From positions 1 through 23,590 of the forward strand of contig NZ_CANCWQ010000025.1 in the NCBI RefSeq assembly GCF_947381555.1: 23,590 bases of DNA. Reading direction: 5' to 3'. The DNA is from Limosilactobacillus pulli. Lineage in GTDB: Bacteria > Bacillota > Bacilli > Lactobacillales > Lactobacillaceae. A model generated the notes under the pieces. That model searched no databases. It worked only from the letters and a program-made list of their open reading frames with translations, and had not been told where the DNA came from. A program made the translations under genes and the position numbers. This document shows, in pieces, positions 13,726 through 22,368 of the stretch (positions are counted from its first letter, which is position 1; each line of letters begins with the position of its first letter).

Positions 13726-15894
13726 TTAATTTTGGATTGGTTCTTCGTAGTCGCCATTAGGACAAACGATCTGCTTGCCCTTTTTAACTTTCTTTTCGAT
13801 CAAGAAATGACCATCTTTTGGACAGTTGCGACCAATTGGCTTGTCCCATGAAACAAAATCACATTCTGGATAGCGCGAACAGCCATAAAAAACTCGATTT
13901 TTCTTGGATTTGCGTTCAACCACATTGCCTTGACCACACTTTGGACAAGTAACGCCGATATCCTTGACGATGGCTTTGGTGTTGCGACAGTTTGGGAAGC
14001 GCGAGCAGGCATGGAACTTGCCATAGCGGCCCATTTTGACAACCATTGGCGCTCCACAAATCTCACAGTTGGTTCCAGCCAGCTCATCATGCATCTCAAT
14101 TTTGGCAACCTGTTCTTCAGCTGCCTGTACTTCCTTAGAGAACGGCTGGTAGAACTTGTCAACGACTTTGACCCAGTTTTCCTTACCTTCCTCAATCCGG
14201 TCCAGATCATCTTCAACCTCGGCGGTAAACTTAACATTGACGATTTCTGGGAACTGCTTGACGATGATCTGATCGACAATCTCACCCAGCTCAGTTGGCT
14301 CAAAATGACGTGATACCAAGCGAACGTAGTAGCGACGCTGAATCGTATCCAACGTTGGTGCATACGTAGATGGTCGACCGACCCCGTTTTCTTCCAGCGT
14401 CTTGATTAAAGCAGCTTCAGTATAGCGAGCAGGCGGCTGTGTAAAGTGCTGTGCCGGATCATCACTGATCAGGTTCACCTGATCACCTTGGTTTAAATCA
14501 GGCAGCACATTGTCTTTTTCCTGTCCTCGCTTATAGACCTTGGTAAAACCATCAAACTTGACCTTGGAGCCATTGGCATGGAAATCAACGCCGTTTTGGC
14601 TTAGAGAAACGCTCATCGTATCAACAATCTGAGGCGTCATCTGGCTGGCCACGAACCGGCTCCAGATCAGGCTGTAGAGCTTATATTGGTCGGCAGTCAG
14701 GTACTGTTTCATTTCAGCAGGCGTTCGGTTGACCGAAGTCGGCCGGATCGCTTCGTGAGCATCTTGAGCCCCTTCTGGCAGCTTACCCTTAACTGGCTTG
14801 ATGGCAGCATATTGCTCACCATAGTTTTCGTGAATAAACTGAGAGGCTTCTTGTTTGGCAATTGAGGCAATTCGCGTGGAGTCGGTACGCATGTATGTAA
14901 TCAGACCAACCGCGCTGCCATGCCCCAGCGTGATCCCTTCATAAAGCTGTTGAGCAGCCATCATGGTCTTGCGCGTTCTAAAGTTCAAACGACGGTTGGC
15001 ATCCTGCTGCATCGTTGAGGTAGTATATGGCGGCTGTGGCATCCGCTTGCGTTCTTTGCACGTAACATCGTCAATCGTAAATGGTGCTTTACGATCAATT
15101 TTAGCCAATACCTTTTGGACTGCCTCATTGTTTGGCAAGGCAAGCTTCTTACCATTTTCACCATAAAAAGATGCGGCAAACTCATCTTTGCCCTTTTTGA
15201 ACTGACCATCAATCGTCCAATATTCTTCCGGCTTAAAATTACGAATTGCCTGTTCTCTTTGAATGATCAGGTTTAAGGCAACCGATTGGACACGACCAGC
15301 TGACAGACCTTTTTTAACTTTCTTCCAAAGAATCGGACTGATCGAATAACCAACCAATCGATCAAGTACCCGGCGCGCCTGTTGGGCATCAACCAGATCC
15401 ATATTGATTTCGCGTGGTTCCTTAAAGGCTTCTTTAACGGCATCTTTGGTGATTTCATTAAAGGTAACGCGATTCTTGTCTTTAGTGTCCAGCTTTAAAA
15501 TATTGGCAACATGCCAAGCGATGGCCTCCCCTTCTCGGTCCGGGTCAGATGCCAGATAAACGGCTTTCGCCTGCTTAGCATCCTTTCTCAGCTCTTTGAT
15601 TACGTTGCCTTTACCACGAATCGAGATGTAATCAGGCTGATAGTCGTGTTCGATATCAACGCCCATGCGGCTCTTTGGCAAATCGCGCACGTGACCCAAG
15701 CTGGCAACGACTTTGTAGGTCCGACCAAGATACTTGCCAATTGTTTTGGCCTTGGAAGGCGACTCAACGATAACCAGCTTCTTTTTGGTTTTAGGACGCT
15801 TGGCAGTCGTTTTTTTAGTTGTTTTAGTGGCCGTTTTTGATGTCTTGGCCGAAGTAGTTTTAGCAGTTGATTTTACAGTTTTAGTTGCCATCAT
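13726..15894 (-). CDS. topA: DNA topoisomerase I (type IA)
   Basis: Relaxes negative supercoils by single-strand passage. At 722 residues, the Toprim domain begins at KLVIVESPSKAKTIGKYLG (E44), with the Mg-binding DPDRE at 118-122. The catalytic Tyr is Y334 in GLITYMRTDSTR. Two C-terminal zinc ribbons are clear (CEIC...CSRFPNC and CPKC...CSRYPEC), and a third is degenerate with CPKDGH...CPNGD. Residues 1-39 are an unusual Lys/Thr/Ala-rich basic tail before the conserved start. The gene opens with two ATG codons (15894 and 15891) behind TAGGAG; the second has the better spacing. The order topA-dprA-rnhB-rbgA, all on one strand, is typical of lactobacilli. Confidence 0.96.
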   Translation of the reverse strand: MMATKTVKSTAKTTSAKTSKTATKTTKKTTAKRPKTKKKLVIVESPSKAKTIGKYLGRTYKVVASLGHVRDLPKSRMGVDIEHDYQPDYISIRGKGNVIKELRKDAKQAKAVYLASDPDREGEAIAWHVANILKLDTKDKNRVTFNEITKDAVKEAFKEPREINMDLVDAQQARRVLDRLVGYSISPILWKKVKKGLSAGRVQSVALNLIIQREQAIRNFKPEEYWTIDGQFKKGKDEFAASFYGENGKKLALPNNEAVQKVLAKIDRKAPFTIDDVTCKERKRMPQPPYTTSTMQQDANRRLNFRTRKTMMAAQQLYEGITLGHGSAVGLITYMRTDSTRIASIAKQEASQFIHENYGEQYAAIKPVKGKLPEGAQDAHEAIRPTSVNRTPAEMKQYLTADQYKLYSLIWSRFVASQMTPQIVDTMSVSLSQNGVDFHANGSKVKFDGFTKVYKRGQEKDNVLPDLNQGDQVNLISDDPAQHFTQPPARYTEAALIKTLEENGVGRPSTYAPTLDTIQRRYYVRLVSRHFEPTELGEIVDQIIVKQFPEIVNVKFTAEVEDDLDRIEEGKENWVKVVDKFYQPFSKEVQAAEEQVAKIEMHDELAGTNCEICGAPMVVKMGRYGKFHACSRFPNCRNTKAIVKDIGVTCPKCGQGNVVERKSKKNRVFYGCSRYPECDFVSWDKPIGRNCPKDGHFLIEKKVKKGKQIVCPNGDYEEPIQN

Positions 15895-15967
15895 AAGGCT
15901 CCTATCGTGATGAATTTGATCGGTTGTATTTTTCTATCTATTAAAAGTCTTTCATGCGGTCAAACCC

Positions 15968-16007
15968 GTCTAGCTGATTTTTGTCAGCAAAAACCGATCA
16001 GATAGAC
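15968..16007 (-). other. Hairpin in the topA upstream region
   Basis: GTCTAGCTGAT (15968-15978) can pair with ATCAGATAGAC (15997-16007), 11 bp with one mismatch. Neither strand has a T run after it. It lies in the 194-bp gap between dprA and topA and may be in the topA 5' UTR. Confidence 0.4.
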
Positions 16008-16091
16008 CTTGATTAATTCTAAAAAACAAAATGGTCTAACTAGCGTAAAAATATAGTAGATTTCTTTAAAAAAATCAAGGCAACTATAAAA

Positions 16092-16967
16092 TCAATTTGA
16101 CAAAAACGTCCAATCCGGTATTTCCTCCAGTACGTCTTGACTGCTTAGAATCGGTTTGGCGCCGGCCGCAATCAGTTCATTGGTACCGATTGACATTGGT
16201 GAATCAATTGGTCCAGGAACGGCACAGACATTACGATTGTCCTGCAACGCCAGATTGGCCGTAATTAAGCTGCCGCTGCGCCGACTGGCCTCAATAACCA
16301 AACAAGCGTGACAGAGCCCAGCAATAATCCGGTTGCGCTCTGGAAAATTTACCGAACAAGGTGGCGTGCCAAGCGGGTATTCGGTTAGCAGCAGGCCATG
16401 CTGTGCTACCTGCTGCTGCAAGGATGCATTGCACCGTGGATAGTTGCCATTCAAACCAGTACCAATCACCCCAATAGCCGCACCGCCATCCAATAGCGTA
16501 ATCTGATGAGCTAAGCCATCAACGCCTTTGGCCAGACCACTGACGATTGCTGCCTGACTGCTGGAAATGCCTGGCAGCAATTGATTGATCACCCGTTCAC
16601 CATATTTAGAAATATTTCTTGCACCAACCACAGCCAAGCTTGGATACTGCAACAGTCTTAAATCTCCTTGATAATATAAAACCAATGGCGGATCGTAAAT
16701 TTCGCGCAGCTGTCTTGGGTAGACGGCATCAAGCGGCGTAATGAATGGCATTTGCAGATTCTGTTCGGTTAAGTGATAAAGGCCTTGACTTGCCCATTCA
16801 TCCAACCATTGCATTCGTTTGGTAAAGGTCATGTTCAAGTGATCAGTCAATCTTGAAACGTCGCTGATTTGTTTTTGCTGAACTGCTGCCATTAAAATCC
16901 GATATTTCATTCTGCGACTGAGGCAATGACAAAGACTCAATCGTAAGATAAATTCACGCAAGCGCAT
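16092..16967 (-). CDS. dprA: DNA-processing protein DprA (Smf)
   Basis: Binds incoming single-stranded DNA during natural transformation and loads RecA. At 291 residues, the Rossmann-like DprA domain is complete: VVGARNISKYGERV, SGLAKGVDGLAHQ, VIGTGLNGNYP, FPERNRIIAGLCHACLVIEA, SGSLITANLALQDNRNVCAVPG and GTNELIAAGAKPI. The N-terminal part is the helical region usual in Firmicutes, and no winged-helix DML1 domain is obvious at the C-terminus. The ATG follows GGGGGAAAAATT. It lies between rnhB and topA on the same strand, separated from rnhB by a terminator. Confidence 0.94.
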   Translation of the reverse strand: MRLREFILRLSLCHCLSRRMKYRILMAAVQQKQISDVSRLTDHLNMTFTKRMQWLDEWASQGLYHLTEQNLQMPFITPLDAVYPRQLREIYDPPLVLYYQGDLRLLQYPSLAVVGARNISKYGERVINQLLPGISSSQAAIVSGLAKGVDGLAHQITLLDGGAAIGVIGTGLNGNYPRCNASLQQQVAQHGLLLTEYPLGTPPCSVNFPERNRIIAGLCHACLVIEASRRSGSLITANLALQDNRNVCAVPGPIDSPMSIGTNELIAAGAKPILSSQDVLEEIPDWTFLSN

Positions 16968-17035
16968 AATTTTTCCCCCTTTTTACCCCCTCACCATTGC
17001 TATATGCCAAAATCGCCATTTGATATTAAAAAAGT

Positions 17036-17076
17036 TTAAAAAAATAATTCATTCACCATCACAGCGAATGAATTAT
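17036..17076 (-). terminator. Rho-independent terminator of the rbgA-rnhB transcript
   Basis: A perfect 11-bp AT-rich stem (ATAATTCATTC at 17044-17054 with GAATGAATTAT at 17066-17076) is followed on the minus strand by a T run. It lies just past the rnhB stop. Confidence 0.8.
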
Positions 17077-17083
17077 CAATTAG

Positions 17084-17854
17084 CTAATGCAAATATTTTT
17101 GAACCGGTGCAAACGAGTGACGATGAATTGGACATGGACCCAGTTTGGCCAGTCCATCCAGATGCTGTTTGGTCCCGTATCCCATATTTTCAGCAAAACC
17201 ATAGCCTGGATAGAGCCGGTCATAGTCTTTCATCAAATGATCTCGATACTCCTTGGCTACAATACTGGCAGCGGCCACACTGATGCTTTTTTGATCACCT
17301 TTGATTAAGGTCGTTTGTGGAATATCAATAGCAAGCGGCACAGCATCAACAATCAGATGCGACGGCCGATGGTGCAATGACTCAACGCTGCGAATCATTG
17401 CCTGCTGCGTGGCTGCATAAATGTTAAGCTGATCGATAACCGTACATGGATTAACGGCAATGCTGACTTCCAAAGCCTCATTGACGATCTGCAGATACAG
17501 CTGCTCACGCTCATGGCGAGTCAGCTGCTTAGAGTCGGTAACTCCGATTAGATCAAAATCAGGTTCTAAAATCACCGCACACGTAACGACCGGCCCCGCC
17601 AATGGACCACGCCCCACCTCATCGATGCCAGCAATATATTGATGTCCTTTTTGCCACAACTCATTTTCATAGTAAAAACGCTTCTTAAATGCCGCATAAC
17701 TGGCTGCCTGACGCTCCAAGCGGCGTTTCAGCTGTTCCAGTGCGGTTTGAACGCCTTTACGCTCATCAGCTTGCAGCGACTGGACAAATGGATCATCAAG
17801 CGCTTGTACGTCTTTTAGGCGTTCTTTGATCTCTTTGATGCTCAACTTACTCAT
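17084..17854 (-). CDS. rnhB: Ribonuclease HII
   Basis: Cuts RNA in RNA-DNA hybrids and removes misincorporated ribonucleotides. With the start at 17854 it has 256 residues, normal for Firmicute RnhB with its N-terminal extension. The catalytic set is visible: IAGIDEVGRGPLAGP (D78, E79), the Asp of LIVDAVPL, and the segment GDQKSISVAAASIVAKEYRD. The C-terminal YGFAENMGYGTKQHLDGL and HRHSFAPV are characteristic. The ATG at 17854 overlaps the rbgA stop by 8 nt and follows GAGG, so translation is probably coupled; an in-frame ATG at 17869 would lie deeper inside rbgA. Confidence 0.95.
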   Translation of the reverse strand: MSKLSIKEIKERLKDVQALDDPFVQSLQADERKGVQTALEQLKRRLERQAASYAAFKKRFYYENELWQKGHQYIAGIDEVGRGPLAGPVVTCAVILEPDFDLIGVTDSKQLTRHEREQLYLQIVNEALEVSIAVNPCTVIDQLNIYAATQQAMIRSVESLHHRPSHLIVDAVPLAIDIPQTTLIKGDQKSISVAAASIVAKEYRDHLMKDYDRLYPGYGFAENMGYGTKQHLDGLAKLGPCPIHRHSFAPVQKYLH

Positions 17855-18719
17855 TGAGGCCCTCGTCATTGATGTCAGCTGGCTTCTCTAAAGAGATCGT
17901 ACCCAGCTTGCCTTTTCGGAGATCAAAAATCAAGCGCTCGCTGCCACGATCATAGTCATCCCGAAAACCCATCTTCTTGGTAATTGTCAACAGCAGATCT
18001 GGGTCGGTAACGCTTTCATCCACGTCAGCATCCGTTAAATGATAACGATCTTTCAGTTCGGTTAAGCGATTGGCCCGTAGATATTGCAATGCAAACAACG
18101 CTACGTCATCTTTGGCAAACAGACTGTCTTTGATCGCACCAGAAAGTGCCAGCATTAAGCCTTCCTTTTCAGTCGCAAACTTATGCCACAAAACACCTGG
18201 CGTATCCAACAGCTCCAATTCAGCCGATGAGCGCAGCCACTGCTGACCAGTTGTCACCCCGGGACGATTACCGGTTGCAGCCACGTTTTTCTTGACCAGG
18301 TGATTTAAAAGCGTTGACTTGCCGACATTTGGCACCCCAACACACATTGCACGAATCGCCCGCTTCTTCATTCCCTTTGCCTGTTCATTAGCCAGCTTTT
18401 CTGCCAGAACCTGCTTGGCGGCATTGGTAACAGTCTTAGCCACGCTGCGAGAGCGCGAATCCAGTGCCAAGACCGGCTGCCCATGATCCTTAAAGTACTG
18501 CAGCCATTCTTTGGTGACTTCTGGATCCGCCAAATCGGTTTTGGTTAAAATCAAAAGACGCGGCTTGTCGCCAGCTGCGAGGTCCACTTCAGGGTTTTGC
18601 GAGGAATAAGGCACCTGTGCGTCAACCAGTTCAAATACGATATCGACCAAAGGCATCTGTTCTCTGATCTGGCGCAATGCTTTAGCCATGTGACCAGGGA
18701 ACCATTGAATTGTTGCCAT
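17847..18719 (-). CDS. rbgA: Ribosome biogenesis GTPase RbgA (YlqF)
   Basis: Circularly permuted GTPase needed for late 50S subunit assembly. At 290 residues the motifs come in permuted order: G4 TKTD (59-62), G1 GVPNVGKST (128-136), G2 GVTT (154-157) and G3 DTPG (172-175). The N-terminal IQWFPGHMAKALRQI is the family signature with its catalytic-type His. The ATG follows AGGAGT. It is preceded by the YozE-like gene (13-bp gap) and followed by rnhB with overlap. Confidence 0.96.
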   Translation of the reverse strand: MATIQWFPGHMAKALRQIREQMPLVDIVFELVDAQVPYSSQNPEVDLAAGDKPRLLILTKTDLADPEVTKEWLQYFKDHGQPVLALDSRSRSVAKTVTNAAKQVLAEKLANEQAKGMKKRAIRAMCVGVPNVGKSTLLNHLVKKNVAATGNRPGVTTGQQWLRSSAELELLDTPGVLWHKFATEKEGLMLALSGAIKDSLFAKDDVALFALQYLRANRLTELKDRYHLTDADVDESVTDPDLLLTITKKMGFRDDYDRGSERLIFDLRKGKLGTISLEKPADINDEGLNE

Positions 18720-18732
18720 TAGTTAATCACTC

Positions 18733-18957
18733 CTAATTCATTTTTTCTAGATACAGCTGCCAGGCATCATCAAAAATCGTCATTCCTGGCAGATAATCGG
18801 CATTTTCTTCCAAATAATGAGATATTTCATCAAAGTCTTGGGAATGCTTAGGAAATGTTGAGTCCAAAAAAGCATTGTTGGCAAACTGTTCAACCTCAGT
18901 AGGCTGATTTGGCTGCCTTAAGGTCATCAAAAAATGATAGAAACTTTCACGAAACAT
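18733..18957 (-). CDS. YozE family small protein (SAM-like fold)
   Basis: A 74-residue cytosolic protein starting MFRESFYHFLMTLR, with EQFANNAFLDSTFPKHSQDFDEISHYLE and IFDDAWQLYLEK. This is the pattern of the YozE/UPF0346 family of Firmicutes, which folds like a SAM domain and has no established function. A strong GGGGGGAG ribosome binding site precedes the ATG. It is tightly packed between the YpmS-like gene and rbgA. Confidence 0.85.
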   Translation of the reverse strand: MFRESFYHFLMTLRQPNQPTEVEQFANNAFLDSTFPKHSQDFDEISHYLEENADYLPGMTIFDDAWQLYLEKMN

Positions 18958-18972
18958 CTGTCTCCCCCCCTG

Positions 18973-19581
18973 TTAGTTATCCTGCGGCACGGTAATCAAA
19001 AATTTAAATTCCCCGTTAGCCATGTTGATCTCATCGGCCTGCGCATGTACCGCCTTATTCTTGGTGTACTTGTTCAGATCCAGCAAAATCGTCTTTTTCT
19101 TTTGGTTGATGTAGACCCAGTTTGGCAGTTGATAGTTCTTTTTGATATAGCCCATGACGAACCCAATTGGCAAGTTAAGCCGCCCAACCGCCAGTCCCTT
19201 GGCTTTTAACAAAATATTGCCCTCACTGGTTTTAACTGGGATGCAGTTCATCGAGTATTGCACGTTGACACCCAAAAACTTAGCGTGCCCGATCACCGTT
19301 GCGTACTGATTGCCTACAATAAAACGATATTGCGGCTTTTTGGATTTTTTCTGAATTCTTTTAATGTAGCTGTTAGCTAAGGCATTGACCTGCTTTTGAT
19401 TCAAAACCAGTTCCAGTGACGTATCGCTGGCTTTGGGTGCTGCCGTTTCAGCCGGCGTCTTAACCGGTGCGCTGGCTAGATGAACTATCGTCAACAGCGA
19501 GCAGATTAAGACGATTACCAAAACCCAAAAAGCAGCCTTCCAGCCATTGTATTGTTTTTTAATTTTGTCTTCCATATTCAT
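18973..19581 (-). CDS. YpmS family membrane-anchored protein (DUF2140)
   Basis: A 202-residue protein with one N-terminal membrane helix (about residues 15-34, AAFWVLVIVLICSLLTIVHL). An extracellular domain follows with LVLNQKQVNALANSYI, YRFIVGNQYATVIGHAKFLG and the closing GEFKFLITVPQDN. This matches YpmS/DUF2140 proteins of Bacilli, often found beside an SGNH lipase, as here. The function is unknown, and a cell-surface lipid-related role is only a guess. The AGGATG ribosome binding site overlaps the stop codon of the preceding lipase gene. A second ATG two codons on is also possible. Confidence 0.82.
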   Translation of the reverse strand: MNMEDKIKKQYNGWKAAFWVLVIVLICSLLTIVHLASAPVKTPAETAAPKASDTSLELVLNQKQVNALANSYIKRIQKKSKKPQYRFIVGNQYATVIGHAKFLGVNVQYSMNCIPVKTSEGNILLKAKGLAVGRLNLPIGFVMGYIKKNYQLPNWVYINQKKKTILLDLNKYTKNKAVHAQADEINMANGEFKFLITVPQDN

Positions 19582-19591
19582 TCAAATCATC

Positions 19592-20521
19592 CTACTTTTG
19601 CTGATATTCCCAGTCATCATGCTGCAGCATCATCTTGTATAAAGCATTGGTCATCTGATCATAACCCTTGCTGTTAGGGTGAAAATTGTCTTCAGTTGAG
19701 ATGTAGTTGTTTAGATTATGCGTATCATTATTCATAATCGCAATCACCTGTTTTTGGGTAACCTGATCGCTGTTGGCTTGATGTGCCTGCTGTGAAAGCT
19801 TTTGCCGCTGCTTAACCGTTTTATATTGCCCATATGACATTAAATGATTAATATCAACCAAATAGGACGGACCATATTGTGCCACGGTCTGTTGCGTAAT
19901 CTGATTCCATTTGGCGACTGATTCATTAATAACCGAGACGTCTGGGAAATAAGTATAGACCGGATCATAAATACTGTACATAAAAATCGGTGCGGTAGCA
20001 TTCTGTTTGCGAACCGCGGTCAGCAATTCGTTTAGCTTTTGCTGATAGGTCGTGCCTGCCTGCTCAATATTGCTCTCGATCTTATTGGTTGAATTGCTCA
20101 GCAGGTTGCTCTCCAACTTCTGCATCAAGTCATTGCCACCAACCGTCATCACGATCACATCGGCTTTTTTTAGATTTGCCCGCATTTCAGGCTGTTCGTT
20201 AAGCCGCTTGAGCATCTGGTCAGAACGGTCGCCAGTTACCCCATAATTATACGTGGTGACACGATTATGATAGTGTTTTTGCAGTTTGTTTTTAATCCGA
20301 CCAACATAGCCTTGTTCGTTTTTATCATCACCTTGACCATGCGTCAGCGAGTCCCCAATTGCGACCAGCGTCACACGCTTTTTTATGATTCGATCTTTTT
20401 GTGACGTCTGCTTAACCGTTGTTGGTGCTGAATGCTGCTGATGATACCAGTAACCACTTCCACCGGCAATCGCCAAAACGATACCGATCAACAACAGCAA
20501 GCCTTTTTTGCCGCGCAGCAT
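19592..20521 (-). CDS. Membrane-anchored SGNH/GDSL hydrolase (YpmR-like)
   Basis: Extracellular esterase/lipase-type hydrolase of 309 residues. An N-terminal membrane anchor (residues 7-21) leads into the catalytic domain. Block I is GDSLTHGQGDD (nucleophile S58), block II has the Gly in NYGVTGDRSDQM, block III is GGND with the oxyanion Asn, and block V has the Asp-x-x-His pair in EDNFHPNSKGYDQM. All catalytic residues are present. The ATG at 20521 follows AGAGGT by 6 nt; a GTG at 20536 overlaps that site and is less likely. It appears to be the first gene of a unit that continues through YpmS-like, YozE-like, rbgA and rnhB. The natural substrate is unknown. Confidence 0.88.
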   Translation of the reverse strand: MLRGKKGLLLLIGIVLAIAGGSGYWYHQQHSAPTTVKQTSQKDRIIKKRVTLVAIGDSLTHGQGDDKNEQGYVGRIKNKLQKHYHNRVTTYNYGVTGDRSDQMLKRLNEQPEMRANLKKADVIVMTVGGNDLMQKLESNLLSNSTNKIESNIEQAGTTYQQKLNELLTAVRKQNATAPIFMYSIYDPVYTYFPDVSVINESVAKWNQITQQTVAQYGPSYLVDINHLMSYGQYKTVKQRQKLSQQAHQANSDQVTQKQVIAIMNNDTHNLNNYISTEDNFHPNSKGYDQMTNALYKMMLQHDDWEYQQK

Positions 20522-20574
20522 AACATTACCTCTCACTAAAAAATTCTTAAAACCAATTAAGATACATAAGAAGT

Positions 20575-20604
20575 ATTATAGTGCATTTTGTCATGCTACC
20601 GCAA
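20575..20604 (-). promoter_or_regulatory. Promoter of the SGNH hydrolase operon
   Basis: On the minus strand TTGCGG (20604-20599), an 18-nt spacer and a perfect TATAAT (20580-20575) lie 53 nt upstream of the start codon. No terminator is visible within the five-gene run down to 17076. Confidence 0.6.
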
Positions 20605-20663
20605 ACTCGGAAGCGGATCCAACTGTCAATAATTTATGGATTGATTGTTCCAAAAAGAGTACA

Positions 20664-20698
20664 AAAAATACGGTTGACGACTTAATAAGCCTCAACCG
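20664..20698 (-). terminator. Rho-independent terminator of the YjdF-like gene
   Basis: CGGTTGA (20671-20677) pairs with TCAACCG (20692-20698), followed on the minus strand by TATTTTTT. It lies 26 nt past the stop codon. Confidence 0.8.
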
Positions 20699-20723
20699 CA
20701 TATTCAGCAACTGTTTAAATCGA

Positions 20724-21410
20724 TTATAGATTACGGTGGAAGAAGAACTTCTCAATCCAGCGACTATCCTTACGCAGCCTTACGTAGGCAATCACCGCAA
20801 AAATCAAAGCCCCGATGAAATCCGCGCACAAATCCCCCATCGTATCCATCAAGACAGCCCGTCCCATCAGCAAATGATCATCTTTCATGTAGCGCTGTAG
20901 ATTCATGCCAAGCGAGTCGCAAGTGAATTCGTAAAATTCCCATAAAACGCCGCAAAAAACCGCAAACGCTATCGCATACATACTGATAAAAAACGGTGGG
21001 ATATGCTTAATCCCTTCATTAGGAATCAAACCACCAAAAGCCGACAACGCAAAGCCAGCCAGCAGTGCACCGCTGATTAGATGAAGACCCTTGTCCCAGT
21101 ACGGAATGCTATAAAAATGATAAATCGTCCCCAGATAGATTGCCCCATAGATAAACATCAAAAACAGGCTATAGAGCAACGGTGGCAGATAAACCTTTAA
21201 TTTAAGCGCCAAAAACTTAGGCAGCATAACGATCAACAGACCAGCCACGATCTCAATATCCAGAAACCAGGCCGCTCCCGCAGCTTTAGTGGTTGTCGCC
21301 GTCAAAGCCGTTTTGGTCGTAAGCGCCAACGAGATCAGCATTGAAAGCACGATGAACCACAAAAAAACATTGAGCACTTTTTCACTGATGTTTGAACCGT
21401 TTTTCACCAT
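20724..21410 (-). CDS. YjdF-like polytopic membrane protein (DUF2238-type)
   Basis: A 228-residue membrane protein with about six hydrophobic segments. It carries the family pattern YWDKGLHLISGALLAGF, then CGVLWEFYEFTCDSLG, and later DTMGDLCADFIGA, where acidic and His residues face what are probably membrane-edge sites. This matches YjdF/DUF2238-type proteins, whose function is not established. The preferred start is the ATG at 21410, 6 nt behind AGGAA; a GTG at 21416 sits against that site. It is divergent from the flavodoxin gene. Confidence 0.75.
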   Translation of the reverse strand: MVKNGSNISEKVLNVFLWFIVLSMLISLALTTKTALTATTTKAAGAAWFLDIEIVAGLLIVMLPKFLALKLKVYLPPLLYSLFLMFIYGAIYLGTIYHFYSIPYWDKGLHLISGALLAGFALSAFGGLIPNEGIKHIPPFFISMYAIAFAVFCGVLWEFYEFTCDSLGMNLQRYMKDDHLLMGRAVLMDTMGDLCADFIGALIFAVIAYVRLRKDSRWIEKFFFHRNL

Positions 21411-21426
21411 TGTCACTTCCTTTTAT

Positions 21427-21456
21427 TTGAGTGTGCTGAACGATCATTGCTATAAT
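21427..21456 (+). promoter_or_regulatory. Promoter of the flavodoxin gene
   Basis: TTGAGT (21427-21432), an 18-nt spacer and a perfect TATAAT (21451-21456) with an upstream TGC, that is, an extended -10. It precedes an AAAGGAG ribosome binding site. Confidence 0.75.
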
Positions 21457-21488
21457 CAGAGTGGAAAACTCGATTAAAGGAGCGGTAA

Positions 21489-21968
21489 ATGATGGTCAAA
21501 CAAGCACTCATTGTTTATTATTCTCAATTCAATAATACCACTAAACTTGCTAAATTAATTCAAGATGCGACTAAGGCTCCCGCGTTGCGTCTGCACGTAG
21601 CCGACAGCGTCTATCCAAATAATATGGAAGCTACTGATCGAATCTACCAAAAGCAGCTAACGCAACACCAACTCCCCACACTCACCAATTCCTTACCTAG
21701 ACTGGATCAATATGATGTTATTCTGGTCGGTGGCCCAGTCTGGAATGGTAACGTGGCGGCACCAGTGATTGAGTTTTTAAGAAACATTCAAGGATATCAA
21801 GGGCTGATCGCGCCATTTTCAACTGCCTGGAGTGATTCTGACCATTATCAAGAAAATTTCGTTAACTGGGCTAGCCGGCTGCAGGTCGCTGATGGCTTTC
21901 ACATCACGACTCACGGCTCCCATCAGTTCAAAGCAAACAATCTGGCGGCCTGGCTGCGCAAATTATAA
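21489..21968 (+). CDS. Flavodoxin-like protein
   Basis: A small FMN-binding electron carrier or quinone-reductase-like protein, 159 residues. The phosphate-binding loop is seen near the N-terminus as VYYSQFNNTTKLAKLI, a flavodoxin-type (S/T)xxxNT variant. YDVILVGGPVWNGNVAAPVIEFL is the typical second flavin-binding loop with its Trp, and IAPFSTAWSDSD forms the third. Length is normal for single-domain flavodoxins of lactobacilli. The ATG follows AAAGGAG. It is transcribed alone between its promoter and a strong terminator. The redox partner is unknown. Confidence 0.88.
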   Translation: MMVKQALIVYYSQFNNTTKLAKLIQDATKAPALRLHVADSVYPNNMEATDRIYQKQLTQHQLPTLTNSLPRLDQYDVILVGGPVWNGNVAAPVIEFLRNIQGYQGLIAPFSTAWSDSDHYQENFVNWASRLQVADGFHITTHGSHQFKANNLAAWLRKL

Positions 21969-21978
21969 TAAAATAAAA

Positions 21979-22020
21979 ATGCTGTCGCTGACTCATAAAA
22001 AGCCTGCGACAGCATTTTTT
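21979..22020 (+). terminator. Bidirectional terminator between flavodoxin and azlD
   Basis: A perfect 10-bp GC-rich stem (ATGCTGTCGC at 21979-21988 with GCGACAGCAT at 22006-22015) ends in six T on the plus strand and a T-rich run on the minus strand. Confidence 0.88.
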
Positions 22021-22041
22021 GTGGCCTTTTCAGCCTGCTCT

Positions 22042-22368
22042 TTAAAAGACAAAGTTGATCAGCAGCATGTAGCAAAGCGTCCCTACGATCAAGGTTAAAA
22101 ACAGACTATGCTTCCATAGATGCACGATCACTGTCACCACACCAGTAATGACTTCCGGTAGGCCATGCGTCCCGCCAAGCCAATTGACGTTGCGGTAGCA
22201 GTCTACGACTAACATCCCCATGATCGCGGCCGGTAAAAACTTGCCCAGTCCCGTTACGAAATCAGGCGTGGCGGCTTCCGTTCTAAAAAGCAGGAATGGC
22301 GTTAACCGGGTGGCAAAGTTTGCCAGCGCGGCTAAAGCAATGCAGATGATCTGCTCAGTCAGCGTCAT
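22042..22368 (-). CDS. azlD: AzlD family branched-chain amino-acid transport subunit
   Basis: Small polytopic membrane subunit, about 108 residues, four hydrophobic segments. It begins MTLTEQIICIALAALANFATRLTPF, which contains the AzlD motif of a conserved Thr-Arg-Pro cluster, followed by FLPAAIMGMLVV. It pairs with AzlC to export branched-chain amino acids or analogues (AzlCD / BrnFE). The chosen start, ATG at 22368, lies inside the last codons of azlC (14-nt overlap) behind GGGAAAC, so translation is coupled to azlC. A longer reading from 22416 would start without a ribosome binding site. AzlD is intact, but its partner gene is broken, so it is probably without function here. Confidence 0.88.
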   Translation of the reverse strand: MTLTEQIICIALAALANFATRLTPFLLFRTEAATPDFVTGLGKFLPAAIMGMLVVDCYRNVNWLGGTHGLPEVITGVVTVIVHLWKHSLFLTLIVGTLCYMLLINFVF

